A stretch of 64,000 nt of DNA from Cinnamomum chago (taxonomy: Eukaryota; Streptophyta; Magnoliopsida; Laurales; Lauraceae): the NCBI GenBank assembly GCA_038049695.1, contig CP142453.1:2249501-2313500 (forward strand). The letters are read 5' to 3'. The notes beneath the pieces are model-generated. The model worked only from the letters and a program-made list of their open reading frames with translations. It did not search any database and was not told where the DNA came from. Each line of letters starts with the position of its first letter. The stretch's first letter is position 1. The position numbers were made by a program, and so were the translations under genes. Of this stretch, positions 12,992-26,912 are shown piece by piece.

Positions 12992-15900
12992 CTAGTCCGA
13001 AAGTATCTCCTCCAACTCGAGATCCTCAAACTTGATTAATGGATCATTTTCCAAACCTGTTCTGTTGGATAAAGCCATCTCTTCGAATTCTCCATAATCC
13101 AATTCAGAGAAGTCTAGTTCTTCATCAGCAGAATGATAATCTGTGGATTCACCAACAGCTTGGCTTTTATCATCCTTTGCATTGTTACTGCCAGCCTTAA
13201 GCTCACTATGATGACCTGAATCAGTTGCTTTGGTCTTCGGATTTTCACATATACAAGTTGATGGATTTTCGTGAAATTCACCTCTGCCTGGCCTTACTTC
13301 ATTTGGCTCTCCCACGAAGCCTCTCTGATTGGTGCGAACCTTGGAGGCAAATGCTTCCCAGGTCATATTGGCACGGTTCAAAAACAAAGAGTAGAGCTTT
13401 TTCGAATTAGGGCGAATTGTCCGCTTGTGTCCAAAATATCTCCTGAGATGAAAAAAAAAAAAAAAGAACAAAGTGTAATGTTAGTCACCACCATTTACTA
13501 ATTTTATGTACTAAGTGTTAGCCGCTGCCCTAGTAGGATGATTCATATACATGCACAATGGCCTACTTTCATTCGACTTAATTAAAACCGCTTGTGAATC
13601 CTTGGTCCCTAGAACAACTGCAAAGTTGTAGTAAAATATAATCTTAACTGCTCAACCAGCGTTCAACAAATGGACAGAAAAATAGAATAACAGTCAACAA
13701 TCAAATCAAGCAAACAAATGCCCCGTAATCAGAGGTTAGGATTTTTCTTATTTCGGAGCCATACCCTATGTACATTTTGGGTTGATTACTTTTTTATGCC
13801 AAATGTATGTTGGTCACACGCATCGGGTGTTTTAGTTTTAGGTATCTGCATGTGTATGTATTGTCAAATTGTAGCAAAATTCAATGCATAATATGGTAAG
13901 GGATCCATAAGAGAAAACGAGGAATAGTACCTTCGACCTGCCAACATTCTAGCCATGTTACCATTGTTGTTGGTTACAAAGACATCGCTCTCATCACAGA
14001 CAATGAAATCGAGTGCAGCCATTCGAGCTGAAAATGATGAGAATGGAGATAGCTCCTCCTTGCTAGCTAAAGTATCTTTCGAATGAAAGTTAGGAAAGAG
14101 TGCCTTGAGGGGTGCTAATGTCTCTTCTCCTCCATAAACCTCCCCCGATGCTACGTATATGTGAACATCATTGCCAAAGCCCAATGCTCTCAGCATAAGC
14201 CCAACCTCTTCAGGAGTGAGCGGACACTTTCCATGCCTCCGTTCCTTGTCTGGGTTGCTCGTCTGCGTAAGCATTTGAAAAGCATATAAGATATGTTTGC
14301 ACTCCTCTAGTAGCTGCAAATTCACACCACCTTAATCAAACGCTTGCACCAGCATACTTACATGCAAGGTTTTCCACCTCTTGCGGATAGCACCGAGTTC
14401 TGTTCTTTCCTTTTCTCCACCACCATAGTAGCATCCAGAAAATGCAAGCATATCAGGTTCAAACCTAGGATAAGACACCTTTCAATTCAACAGAAAATCT
14501 TCTGGTTTATCTTTAATTTCTTTCTTTCAGTTTGAATGGTTCCAAAGTATAAAATACTATTAAGAATACAACTAAAAGGTTTCAAACTTAAACATATATC
14601 AAACCAATAACAAGATAGACTACCTCAGGTGTAAGGCAATGAAATGCTTGCTTTTCTCCCTCATCCTCTGCGTCAATTTCCTACCCATTTCAACTATAGG
14701 GTCCGTGAATTGCAAAGCATGATAATTAACTCTGCATCTTAGCTTTTGCAGATCTGTGTCCAGCTTATTTGCAAGCCTGTAATCGAACTTGGTGAGTTGA
14801 ACAACCTGTCATCATAGAACCAAAAAGTCATATTCCCTCAAATACCGGACAGAATGAAATGAACTTTTCCCATTACCTATGAGGTTTCCACTTAAAACAC
14901 AAGTGTTGACTGGCATAGAATCCCAGTTTAGTTAACAGGAAAAGGAATGGCAAAGCCAAACCAAATATAGTATTGAAAGCACCTACACCCTTCTCTCACC
15001 CAATTCTTCTTCTTCTTCTTTTCCCCATTTTGGATCAGTTAAATCCTGAAATCACCCCTAGGGTGGCATATAGTTCAATGGATATCATCTCAGATTATAA
15101 GATCCAAAATTTCATGGAAATTCCTCCATAGGAGCCAATAAGTCTGGTTATTGTTAGTCAACTTAATGACAGCAATGAACTTGTGTGAAATCTGTAATCG
15201 ATTCCACTTGCCACAGTAATGACCAATTGAACATTAACCATTGTGGGCCTCAGTTAAGGACTAAAGGACTCGTGACAAAAAGGACTCTTGACTTTGCCAA
15301 GAGAAACAATGAAGTATAACAGTAAGAAAAATCCATGAAGGCTTGAGCATTCTGCCCTTTACAATTGTGTGTATGTGTCCCTGCGTATTTTATAGGTTCC
15401 TTTCATATATAACATGATTCTTGTACTCTAACCTGAAGAAGCTGCAAGAAGTCCAAAAATGGTCTGAAAACGTTTTTCCTTTAGGGCCTATTTATTTGCA
15501 TTGAAATATATAGGAATTAAATAAATAGGATTCATACTATTAGTAGTTAAAAATGAAGATAAAGGTGAGTTTTCAAAAATGATATTCAAATACTCATTCC
15601 TTTCTCATCTTCTTTTGATTCTATTTCCCTGAAAGAAAAGGCTCTTTGATGCTTATTTTTAAAAATTCACATTTGGTCTTCATCTTTAACTACTTATGGT
15701 TTGAATTCTATGAATTCAATTCCTATGTCTTATAATGCTAACAAACAGGCCCTTAAAAAATTGGTGGCGCTATTGCTGAAATAAAGAATACAAAGCCTTT
15801 TGTTCTATAATAACAGTAAAGAAAACAAATGAAACTCAACAATCAAACACCATACAACAATAGTACCACCAAGCAGACAAGACCAGTAAAAGCCCACATT

Positions 15901-18900
15901 TAAACACACAAAAAGAATCACCCTCAACAGTAGTACCTACTGCCCCCATAAATCCACCGTTCTTGTTGAAAATTGTTTTTCAGATATGCCATTAGCACGA
16001 CTCCTAAATTTAAAATGTAGGAAATTATGCACATCTTGAAATTTCTGTTAGACCGAATAGCATCAGATAGATAAGATTTTTCTGGCGAAACATCTAAATA
16101 TCTGAATCTAATATTCTCACCACCATCCAATGATGTGCACTATTAATGTCATACTTTAGTTGGAAATTACATAAATGTGCGTACTAACTTTAGAATACAA
16201 ATAATAAAATATATACAATGGTCAGAAAATGAGGCTACCCTGTTAAAAAAATGGAAAGAAAGAAATAGTATAAGCAAGGAAAAGTTGTAAATGACTGTCA
16301 CAAGTGAACTGACTACGAAAAATCAAATTTCACGTGAGTTTTTCGGAAGTGACTACTTACATGCCTTTTCTGAAGAGCAGGTACGACACGAGTTTGGTAA
16401 CATTTTGGAGTACACTTCCTCGGAACACGCATGGTGTATGGAGTCCCAACAAGTTTTCCTCCATTTTTTGGGAGCTCTTTTATGATTTTAACATCTTTTG
16501 AAAGAAATGAAATGAACCAATCCACATCAAAAATTTCAGAGAATTTGCTGCAAAATAGTATCATGAATCAGTCTACAAAATGCATCACCCATTCCAACCA
16601 AGCTAGAAGAGCCATCAACACTACTCACTGCGCAAAGAAACGGGATCAACACTATAGACTGCACAAAGAAACCTAGGTGATGAAAACTTACCTAGAGTCC
16701 TTCCAGAATGACTTCTGATCAAGTTTTGGAATGACAAGGGTTGCATTCAAAATTCGAGCAGCAACAACAGCATCTGTAATCTGAAAGAGAATAGTTACTG
16801 TAAGAAATTCCATGTATCATATTGGGGGACACCTTGAAATGTGGAGCCAATTCAAAAGGCACTCGCATTTGACATTTATTCCAATCCATGTTCTTTGGAA
16901 AGAGAACAACCAAGCATGAATGACAAACCCAAAACAATCTGAGATTCTAAATGATGCATAAATTCTTGCAAGGAAAAAAAAGAGCACAGAACACGATAAT
17001 ATCATTCGACTAGTGTTTCTCTGTGCCACTGATCAATGAGCTTTCATGTTTTTCTATTTGTATGCGACAAATAAAAAATCAAGGGAACTAAGTTGTGTAG
17101 AGAATAGTGCAAAATCCAACTGTATAATTATTTTAAAAAGCTGCTCCTTCACAATTTCTTCTAGATAATCTTAGTGCTAGAGAATAAAATAGAATATGCA
17201 AACAAAACCACCCCAATACTGCCTGTCCCAGTCATGTAGGTACTATATAAGGGAGGATACAAATTATCAAATATGTGGTTAGTTGAAAGAGGTTGACTAT
17301 GAGTGTACATGGATGAGAACAATGTTTGCAATCATGGCAGAGGTTTAAGATTGTCAACCTAACAGCAATGTCAACAATTATAGGTGGTTGCAATAGATTA
17401 TGTATTTTTAGCAGCCTTATCAAACATGGGAACATTGAGAAAGGATAAATAAATAAAATGAATATGGCAGCAAAAATATCATTATTAGATGCTTCAGAAC
17501 TTCAGAAAATATGTTTACATATAACATTCTACAGTTTATACTATCGTATGAATCATTTGGTGTGTACACTGTCAATGATAACTTGTATTTTTCTGTTCTA
17601 AACCAGGAGCTAAGCTTTTTAAAAAAAAAAAATTCCCGTAAACTATCACGGTACAAGTAAACCTATTGAAAAAAACTATTAATAATTAAAAGAAAGATTG
17701 CTTGGACATTAATTTTACAGTGACCGCGTAATTAACCAATCATTTAACTGCTAACTAGTGATACATTTTTATCAGCATTGTCACAGTTTTAAACCTTTCC
17801 CAAGCAAAGTTCTGAAAAAGTCCCAATTATGATATATCCTTTAGTTAGTGCAGCTCAAATCTAAAACCCACATAAACTCAAATCAAGTCCAGGGTTTCTC
17901 AAACATTGAACCCCCCAAAAGGATATTGAAAATCTTGAAACAAACAGACAAGTAAATCAATAGACACCTATTATCAAAAAAAGGGGCAAAGAAGCTCATA
18001 GGGTTTGAGAATCATACTCCAGTCCTCTGTTGATTCAAACCTCCACTGGTGGCAATCATTAAATAGCGATCAGGATATGTGACTGATTCCGCTGCTGAAA
18101 ACCGATGAACACAGCTCACATTAGCCAACAAACACCATACACACACAGACAAGTAACACGCATTTGTCTATCAAATCCCTTCAAACTCAGACACCAGAAA
18201 TGGAGAATGACAGAACAAGAACCAACAAATCACATCACAGATTAAAAAAAAAAAGGCACATCCAAACCAATCCAACCATAAATCTCCTAAATTTACAGGA
18301 GAATCAGAACCAAATCAACACAAACCTGGAAACTTGTTGCTCGAATTACTGCATCCGTGATAGAATTTCCACGACTTCGTAGTCCACAGATTGTGCCTTG
18401 AGCTCCCTCCTCCGCTCTAAAATCCCAAAAACAAACAAATCAAGTCAAACCCAACTCAAAATTCATCAAACCGCCACCAAACCATACTTAGAACTCAATC
18501 GATTTCAAATCCGATATTAAAAAGGAAGAAGAAGATGGTAAAAGCAATCAATCCAGACCGGAACGCGAAAAACATCATCTCCAATCGCATTCCTTCGAGC
18601 ATCGCCGCCGCTCTTCAGCTGCCACAATCACAAAACACAGTTCAAGTACATCAAAATGGCACAGATCGAAATACATATAGATAGAAAGAAAGAAAGAGAA
18701 GTACAAGAAGCGACGGAAGGCGGCGGGGAGAGGGGAGGGAGGGGCGGATGAGAGGAGTGGGAGAGAGGCAAGAGAGGAGGAAGAGGACAAGAAGCGACGC
18801 CGCACAGAGGCCGGAGACCGTCGATGTTGCCGGAATCAGGCACCGGTGGTGGTGGCGCCGCCCTTTGTGGAAGTGAAAAGCCATCGGATCTTTCCTCTCC

Positions 18901-18908
18901 CGCTTCAT
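12992..18908 (-). CDS. Plant GDP-fucose O-fucosyltransferase family protein (10 exons, 591 aa)
   Basis: Exons, 5' to 3' on the minus strand: 18705-18908, 18559-18618, 18326-18416, 18018-18094, 16692-16780, 16361-16547, 14624-14805, 14362-14464, 13931-14262, 12992-13442. They sum to 1776 nt, all in phase. After a basic start (HFHKGRRHHHR) comes a single hydrophobic segment at about residues 27-43, giving a type II signal-anchor layout usual for Golgi glycosyltransferases. Family blocks follow in order: YLMIATSGGLNQQRTG, ITDAVVAARILNATLVIPKL, SEIFDVDWFISFLSKDV, HFIALHLRFEPDMLAFSGC, DVHIYVASGEVYGG, SRMAALDFIVCDES-like, FVTNNNGNMA and RRRYFGHKRTIRPN. The C-terminal ~100 residues are acidic (DEELDFSELDYGEFEE). 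Plant members transfer fucose to proteins or cell-wall glycans; the acceptor cannot be told here. The first in-frame ATG (18906-18908) was taken; the next (18882-18884), starting MAFHFH, fits family N-termini equally well and would give 583 aa. Exon 4 has a NAGNAG acceptor, so one Ala may be optional. Confidence 0.93.
15484..15752. mobile_element. Tourist-like (PIF/Harbinger) MITE, 269 bp
   Basis: The ends are GGGCCTATTTATTTGCATT (left) and, reverse-complemented, GGGCCTGTTTGTTAGCATT (right). TTA stands on both sides (15481-15483 and 15753-15755), the 3-bp target duplication typical of PIF/Harbinger elements. The inverted arms extend about 100 bases inward with moderate divergence, including a shared AGTAGTTAAA-ATGAAGA stretch. 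There is no open frame. It lies in the intron between O-fucosyltransferase exons 6 and 7. Confidence 0.85.
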
Positions 18909-19469
18909 CTTAGACAGAGAGAAATGGGAACGCCCGAAATCGATGGGTTTGTAACGCCCGAAACGCTTTCCAGTGAAGGAAGCGCGCCCCAAAACGAAAT
19001 GCGTTTCTTCGGCTGTAATTTATAGAAGGGAGAAGGACGGGAGTAGGAACTGTTACGATACTTCTCTGGTCACGTGCGTTGCACGCGCGCCGTATATTGA
19101 GGGCTGGGCAGTTTTAAGTTGATTTCTTGTCATTATCTTGAAAGATGTCTTGTTTATTTTGGACTAAAAAACTCCTAATTGGAGGGCTATTTTATATTTA
19201 CACACTCTTTTTTTTTTCTTCTAGATTTCTTATTTTGGATGAATCTTTTTTTTTTTTATGAAAAATGGAAAAAAAGTGAAGGGCCTTTTAATATAATTTC
19301 TTTTTTTTTTCTATTAAGTGTGGAACGCCCACGTGCTTACAGATTTAGTTACTTACCGAGAATGCGAGCGATTGAGTCCGATTACTAAATGAGCATGCAC
19401 AAGGAGTCTACTCTGGTCAAATAGAGAGTATGAAAATAGTTGATTATATAATAAAGTATATTCCAATGA

Positions 19470-19774
19470 GGCTAGTTTGGCACTTTACTAATATAGTAAA
19501 AGTCAAGTAAAATATATATTTTTCAAACAAGATGTCACGTCAAAAACGCTTTAATTCAAAACTCCTTCCATTTTAAAAAAAAAAGGTAAAAAAAAAACTA
19601 CATTTATCCACTAAAATACAAAAAAAAAATCCGTTTTTCCATACAAAAAGTAAAAAAAATTCCATAACAAACAACTAAAAATAAAATATCACAATAACTC
19701 ACTTATATTTTATTATTTCTTCAAAATCAACTTTACTTCACTTGATTCTATTAGTAGAGTTGTCAAACTAGCCC
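19470..19774. mobile_element. MITE with GGCTAGTTTGGC-type inverted ends
   Basis: The left end GGCTAGTTTGGCACTTTACT pairs with the reverse complement of the right end (GGGCTAGTTTGACAACTCTA). Further inside, ACTAATA, a TCAAGT block and AAGTAAA-like blocks recur in mirrored order, so the arms are about 50 bp. The centre is A-rich with no coding frame. No convincing target duplication was found, so hAT and PIF origins are both open. Confidence 0.65.
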
Positions 19775-20827
19775 TATAAAAATTCATGACTTAGTATAGT
19801 TTATCATTTTCTCTCATGTACAGAGAAAAAATAAGACTAATTAATATAACTAAATATATGAAATTGAAGGAGATGTGTGAGTGAGTTGCCTAAGTTGAGA
19901 ACCTAGTGGAACCTCTTTGTAGTTGTATATTGGAATTACTTTTTATCTAAAAAAAGTTAGGATCTTTTAATTCAACTAAATATGAGAAAATGAAGGAGAA
20001 AGTATTAGGACATTGAGATCCATGCTGCAACTTAGAAGGGAGGGTGGATTATCCATATATATTTATTTAAAAATAAAAAATAAGCATCCAAATTGATGAG
20101 TAAAATAGAAATCAATTAATGGATTATTTGAAAATGTGCAATGAAATTATTTTCTTTAGTGGGTGATTAGGATTGATCATTACTTTTTACATTTCTTTCG
20201 CCAGAGAACTCATGAACTCAACACCTGTCAAATGATTTGACAAGTTGAGGCCTGAGGGGCAGCTTGCCAAGCTATGCAAGAGATTTTTTGTGTGACAATG
20301 ACCAAATCAATGGTGTGATAGTGCACCCAATGAGTAATGTGGGATTAGCTTGTTTATTAATTAGATTTTTCTTTGTGATGGTTTATTAAATAGGTAGGAA
20401 ATGTCAATTCATACTTTTTTAATTCTCTTGTCAAAGTCGGGTTGATAAGTTAAAGTGATAAGTTAGGTTGGGAAGTACTCTTTCAGGTAAATACGAACTG
20501 GATGTATGTAGCCATCTTCAACCTGACATATATATTTATAAATGGAGAGTTATATTTGCACTGTACTTCTTTCTACAACCCAAAAAAAAAAAAAAAAAAA
20601 ATCATTTTCTAAATTACCCATCCCTCCTCTCTCCTTTCCCTATTTCCCTCCACCCTCTTCCTCTCCCCCACCCTCCCACTCTCCGCGCGGGAAGGGATCC
20701 CCAACCGGCCAGCCAACGGCCTCCCTCCCCCCTCGACGGCCTGCTGGGTCTCCCTTCCTGTGGTGCAAATAGAACTCCCCTTATTAATTAAGTTGGAGTT
20801 CTTCTTACCAACAAAGAAAATCTTGGA

Positions 20828-21190
20828 GTTCAGATCCTCTGAGGATTTTCCTTAGAGGAATCCCTGAGTCGACAAAATCTAAGCCGTTCAAAATAATTGC
20901 CCTTGTATGGTGTGACATATCCTTGAATTTTACCTTTAAAGAAGATTTGTTCCCACCATAGAATTGATCATGTAGTAAAAAAAAATGTGATTAATGAATA
21001 TGAATAAATTGTGTAGATTATATTTTTGATTAAAAGGTTAATCTCATAGTAGGACAAACTCATATTCGACTAAAATTTATGAATATCCCATATGCTAGAA
21101 GATCGTATTTCAATTAGGTGGATCCCACTGTGAGCACCACTCCTTCGACTCAAGATTTCAAGTCAAAAGACCTTCGAGGATCCGGACTAA
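20828..21190. mobile_element. Possible degenerate foldback MITE
   Basis: The left edge carries CAGATCCTCTGAGG followed by GAGTCGA. The right edge, reverse-complemented, carries CCGGATCCTCGAAGG followed by GAGTCGAAGG. Pairing is partial and decays quickly. The left end resembles that of the element at 22168-22556, which supports a shared family. Boundaries are approximate. Confidence 0.35.
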
Positions 21191-21604
21191 ATTTACTGAG
21201 TTGGGTTTGTAACAGCCTCTCCTTTTGATAGGATAAGATGGGCAGTTGCTGAGGTGCAAAATGCCGACCGATACACAAGTCAGGAATGCTTTCAATCCAG
21301 TCCATTTATCTAGTCAGGCCCACCTAGTATAGAGGGTATATTAATGTCCGTGGACATACTTTCATCCTACATGTGCAATGGGACCCATTAGATCAATGGC
21401 TGCATCAGCCCATGATTTAAAAAAAAAATTACTTTCTTTTTTGTGACATGGTATGGCGTTTCACTCTTGTGGGACCAGGTCATTTACTTTAAATAATGAA
21501 ATAGATCAAGATTTAAAAAATCTACTGCATAACTTGTAAGTTGCTAACTCTTACTTTTTTGACCTAATCGTTTGATAATCTTATTATAATCTAGTTATAT
21601 TGTT

Positions 21605-21789
21605 TATTATTATTTTATTTTTTTGCTATTAGAGGGTTTCAAACCCTCTGAACTGGATTAATCCCTCCGGGCCAGAGGGAAGCCAAGTAAACTCCCCCTG
21701 TAGCCCCAGAGTGGTAGTGCAGTTTCAAACTTACAAACTCCGAAAGTATAAACTATGGTCCTAAGCCAACTGAGCTACCCCTTAGGGTT
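21605..21789 (-). mobile_element. tRNA-derived SINE (Au-like) with 15-bp target duplication
   Basis: On the minus strand the element opens AAGGGGTAGCTCAGTTGGCT (A-box region) and has a B-box-like GTTTGAAACTG. It then has a body with CACTACCACTCTGGGG and GCTACAGGGGGAG, as in Au-like plant SINEs, and ends in an A-rich tail (the T-rich part at 21605-21624 on the plus strand). Flanks are TCTAGTTATATTGTT (21590-21604) and TCTAGTTATAATGTT (21790-21804), a 15-bp duplication with one mismatch. Confidence 0.85.
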
Positions 21790-22167
21790 TCTAGTTATAA
21801 TGTTGATCATGTTGTATTGCGATCAAACTCACGAGGCCTATCTGGATGCATGCAAATACGTGGAGGATGGAAAGATCCATCACGCATAGGGAGCCCTACA
21901 ATCTCATCCTTACCCAATAAAATTTTAGTAATTTGCATTGCTACCAACATCTTAATAAGATTTTAAAACTTAGTCTAGGACTTGGTCTTCATAAATAAAA
22001 ATAAAAATAAAACCATTTGTCTTAGGAGGTTCATCTATAAGCCGACGTCAGTTTCTGTATGGCTCACTTAGCAACCATCAAAAGATAGTATATTATATAT
22101 ATATGTGCACTCAGCATATGGGCCCAAAATCTTCTGCAACTTTGCTCGCTAGATTAACTAAAAGAAA

Positions 22168-22556
22168 AGTATCCCGATCCTCTCAGGCTTTAACTTAGAG
22201 AAATCCTAAGTTAAAGGAGTATAACTCTATAGTGGAGCCCACCTTTTATAATCTGAATCGTTCATAATAAGCACCCTATAATTACATGGGGTACCTCAAC
22301 TTTTAAGTCAATTCGAGGTCTTCCCACCGTTGGATTGACTTCTCGACGAAAGACGTGATTTCCTTATCACTTTTTCATTAAGAAGACAATCCAACGGCAG
22401 AAAAAACTTGGATTGACATAAAAATTGAGGATATCTCATATAACCAGAGGGCATTTAGTCTTAAACAGATCGAATTACAATATGTAAGTCCCACTATGTG
22501 GTTCACTACCTTAACTTAAGATTTCTCTATGTTAAAGCCTCAACGGTTTCGGGCTT
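22168..22556. mobile_element. Long-armed foldback MITE, about 390 bp
   Basis: The left arm from CCCGATCCTCTCAGGCTTTA pairs with the reverse complement of the right end (CCCGAAACCGTTGAGGCTTT). The pairing continues through TTAACTTAGAGAAATCC-like, AGTGG(A/G)-CC and CCGTTGGATTG blocks, so each arm is about 170 bp with only a short spacer. There is no coding frame. The target duplication is unclear. Confidence 0.7.
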
Positions 22557-25500
22557 AATAAGAAAATAAGTTTTCTCAGGAACCGACAAAATGACTTTAA
22601 TTAGGCTTTTAAGACTTTGTCACCTCTTATGTTCTCACATTCAAAGAACACTTGAGTACAATATATCTAATGTGAGAGATATCTTCTTTGCATGTGGATG
22701 ATGCACAAGATTCAGCTGCAGGGTTTTAAAGAGACGTAGCTTGTAAGTTGTAAGATAGTGGAGAAAAATAGCTGTTTATAGCGACCTCCTCATATGGTTT
22801 ATCTATCTGTCCTCATGTTTGAATTCGGCATATATGAAGAAAGTTGAAGAAAGTAGTTTAGATCTTGTACAAAGAAGACATATATAGAGTACACCTTCTG
22901 AATCATGGACCTTCTTTTTGACGAAGTCAAGACTTTAATTTCTGATCATGTTTCAATTGGTTGATGATATGGCCCACCATCTCGCGTCCAAACACCTTTA
23001 ATATCATGATATGAGATGTTGAGGTTATATACACGCTTTTCTATAATAAAAAAAACGAAGAGAGCAAAAAAGATATTCAATGCTACGGTAAAAATCTATA
23101 AAAAAAAAAAAAAAAAAAAAAAGTTACAGTAAAAACCATGTTTTGCGCGCTGACTTCTTTTTTTTTTTTTTTTCTGTAATTCTACATAAAACCATTTTTA
23201 GGAGTCAAATTTGGTTTTAATTAATTCTGGATTTCTATAGTGCTGCACAAACATACTCAAAAGTATCATTGACTGGAGGGTGAACTTTTTCATCTACATT
23301 AGACGCTCCTCATCCATCTCTCATCCAACTTATATAGAGCTTGAGACAAAATTAGAGTTGACATGTCGTTGAATGTAACACATATACCGGCTGTACCAAT
23401 AGGCCAATAAAGCCTTTGTTTTATGCCCAAAAAATAAGAACAAAAAAAGGGGCTCATAATAACATCGGACATCTTTTGAAAATCCAAAATATCAAACCTG
23501 TCAACTGTCATCTCCTTTTTTTTTCCCCAAAATATAAGGCCTCATAATAACTCACTCTATCTTAAGAAGATACAACCAAGATTTTCATGGGGCTTAAAGT
23601 GTCATTTATGACTTATTATATTTCCAAATCTGCACCTTATATTTCTATTGCTAGGAGTCCAATTGATTTTAGCACACCATGATATTTATAGCAGTCTATG
23701 TATATCAAATTTCAGTCATATATTCAGTCATGAATTTGCTTCACAAGCCTTTTTCATTATTTTTGTGTATCTCATTTCAATAGGGGCTCATTCAGATTTG
23801 ATTCATGATGTTGCTGTAATAGATCCATAGCTTGAGATTTTAATCCTAATAATAGATCTTAAAATTTAAAATAAACAATTAGGCACCTACTCTAGCCACC
23901 CCGGGCTCGGTTTTCCAGCTTTCGATGGCGATATTTTTAGGAGAAGGCCAAAATTCTGTTGAAACTTGAAATCCTCAATAGAACTCAAATAGGAGTAACC
24001 GGATCTATAGTTTGGTTGTTGTTGGTGCATGTGGGATATTAGTAGGTGGTCAGGAATTTAAAATTCATACTGACATTAGATTGGGAATTGTGTTAGATTA
24101 GGTATAGGGTAGTTCAGGAATGTATGCTGTAAAGAATATAAAATGCCAATGCAAGTAAGATGTTGCAATAGATTAGCACAGAAGTCCACCTTCATTTTAA
24201 TATTAAGAGCTATATCTGTACAATGACAGAGATGAGAAAACATCAAAGGTTTTGTTGGTCCACAGGATGAAGCTTCTGTGTCCTAGGGTTTCACAAAGAA
24301 GCACCAGTAGCAATCAGGAATTCTGTTGAATTAAGGAAAAATTATGCAGATTTCACTATGTAATCATAGCTTCAGAAACTTGGGCCTCCACATTACTAGC
24401 AATGTGATTGAGAATCAAATCTTCCATTCTTTTTAAGAATTAGGATGAAGAGAAATGATCTTGTGATAAGATTTATATGTTTCTAATGACATCCACCCAC
24501 CTGACTAAACTTGTATAAGAATCACCTTTCCTTGATTAAAGCTACACTTATCAGGTGCCAACCTCTATTTCGAATCGACCTAAATTTAGCTTCAACATGA
24601 GCCAAGAAGATGGCAGGGCTTCTTACTCAACTGCCAGCCTCCTCCATCTTCACATCATTTGAAGGCAATAGGATGGAAATCTAAATCCATGGAGTTCATC
24701 ATGTGTAGAAAATATAAATTATGTAGACATACATGACAAATCAAACAATGCATATTACTGGTGCCATAGTAAAACTTGGACCGTTGCTAACAAAATGTGT
24801 TGTGTGATACGATCAAGCAAGGGTGACCTGCACATGTTAAAGCAGGCAAAACTTGGGTTGAGCAGAATATGCCACCGCCATTGGGAGACCTTGATTTTCA
24901 TGGGATTTGAATTACTAGCCGATGGCTTGGTATTCATTTATCATCTCTTCCCTTGATTAAAACTCTATTAAAAGAAAAGTTATATAATGGTCATTTTTCA
25001 CATATTCATCTTTAATTCTTCGGCTTTAACAACTTATAGAAATACTAGGGGTCAGTTTGTTTGAATAAAATAAAATCGAAAGATAATAATCATGGTGAAA
25101 CGAGCTCGCCCAAGGATTAGGGTGAAGAACGTGAGGTGGAGATACATACCCGATTTGACTTTCCTATGTATTGAATTATTAGATGAATGTGAGGTATTCG
25201 GTTTTTCTTCTCCTTTGACTCAATTTCTATTGAAGGGGAGGTTATTTGATGGTCATTTTCATTTTGGATATTCACATTTATTTCTTCATTTTTAACCACT
25301 TATAAACATATAATCACGGATATTCAATTACATGAAACAAACAAACCTTGAGTCCTAAAACTCCTCAAAATCCAATTACGCAAAACAAATAGGCCCGAAG
25401 CTAAATGGAGGTAGGCTTATACAGCTAAAACCCAACAAAATGCATTGACGGTGAAATGTTACTTTTAACTTTTAATTCATATTCTAATCTTGTTATTTGT

Positions 25501-26390
25501 GTGATGTGTCTAAAGCAACCAAATGACTACTTGTCAATGGGATGAGCCGAGAAAATCATTAGATTCCGATGAAAACAACGCAAACTGTGCCGAACAAACA
25601 GGTAAAAGATAAGACTCATTGAAAAGGCCAAAGTACTTGGTTTATTTTCAAGTTTCCAGATGTCTCAGGATATAAAAAAAAAAAAAAAAAAAGCATCGTT
25701 TTCATCAACAAGATTGGGATTTTTGTTTGCCGTGTCATGATAATGATGCCTTTCTTTGTGGTTTTTTGCTTAGAGAAGCAAAAGCAGTTTTTTAGGTTCC
25801 TTACTTGTGATTTAACCTATCGAACTTTGAAAGCATCCTGACAAGTGACAAATGACCCCAGTGCATGTTGCATCATGTGCCTCTTCCTCCTCCTCCTCCT
25901 ATAGTTGTGGACTAAAGTGGGAAGTGGTGACATATTTCTGAGCCTGTAGATGGCAGTTATGGTGGGATGCATTCCCTGTTTGGTTGTCCTGGCTGCTGGG
26001 TGCTTTTCATAGAAACTGCCACCTTATCTTCACCCTGATGAACAAAAATTTAGATTGGGATAGAGACAGAGAGATTTGATTTCAGGTTAGAGGTGGACAC
26101 ACTGTCCCAAATCAGTTTTAGATCTGTTTGAAATAAAGTTGTATCAATTATAAATCTTTTTATAAACATCATTTGTTACTTTAATCCAATTAAGTTGATC
26201 CTACTATAAAAGTAGTCCAAAATTATCATAATCATTATAGCAACAGTAACCTAGACAGACATGTCATAAAAAGATGTTTGGTTGCATTAGGCATTCACGT
26301 CTATTTGAAAATGTTGTCTTTTTATTAGTTTTTAGTAGAGACTAAATGTCTTAAGAGGTGATTGAATTAGATATTAACATAAACTCTTTG

Positions 26391-26912
26391 GCAAATGATC
26401 TAAAGCGCTATGTACATCATGTTGAATGAGTTTTAAGTCAAATAAACTACAAAAATAGACTGATCCACTAACACCTAAGTTTGATAATTATATGTGTTTT
26501 TTTATGATAAAATCCAACGAAAACTAATGCTCATACAAGAGATTTAAGTGGGTATGAAGGGATTAAATTGATTATAGGTGCCAACCCCCTTCCCACCCTC
26601 CTTTCCAAGGGACTGTTCTTGAGAATTTGCTTACTAACCAACATAGGGATTTCTTATCATAATTACGTCCAAACAAATGGGCTCATATTTGCTTTACACA
26701 TGCTTATAAACCTTGTCAAATGGACTAAAGCACTTGGTTATATGTTGAATCAGTTTTAAGTCAAATATATACTTGTCCAATGGCTCCTAAGTTGGATAGT
26801 TATCTATATTTTTATGATGGAATCCAACATAGATTAATGCACATTCAATTGCCCACCCTCCTTTCAAAGGGTTTGTTTCTGAGAATTTGCTTACTGACCA
26901 CAGTTTGGTGAT
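26391..26912. repeat. Diverged direct duplication, unit about 315 bp
   Basis: Blocks in 26391-26650 recur in the same order in 26707-26912: a TGTTGAAT(G/C)AGTTTTAAGTC block, a CCTAAGTTnGATA block, an (A/G)AATCCAAC-AATGC block, a CCCACCCTCCTTTC block and a GAGAATTTGCTTACT block. The copies are diverged by perhaps 20%. Coding capacity is absent and the family is unknown. Confidence 0.6.

Noticed and set aside
21765..21785. tRNA gene suggested by AAGGGGTAGCTCAGTTGGCT on the minus strand
   Set aside because: No acceptor stem or full cloverleaf follows. The boxes belong to a SINE with a body, A-rich tail and target duplication.
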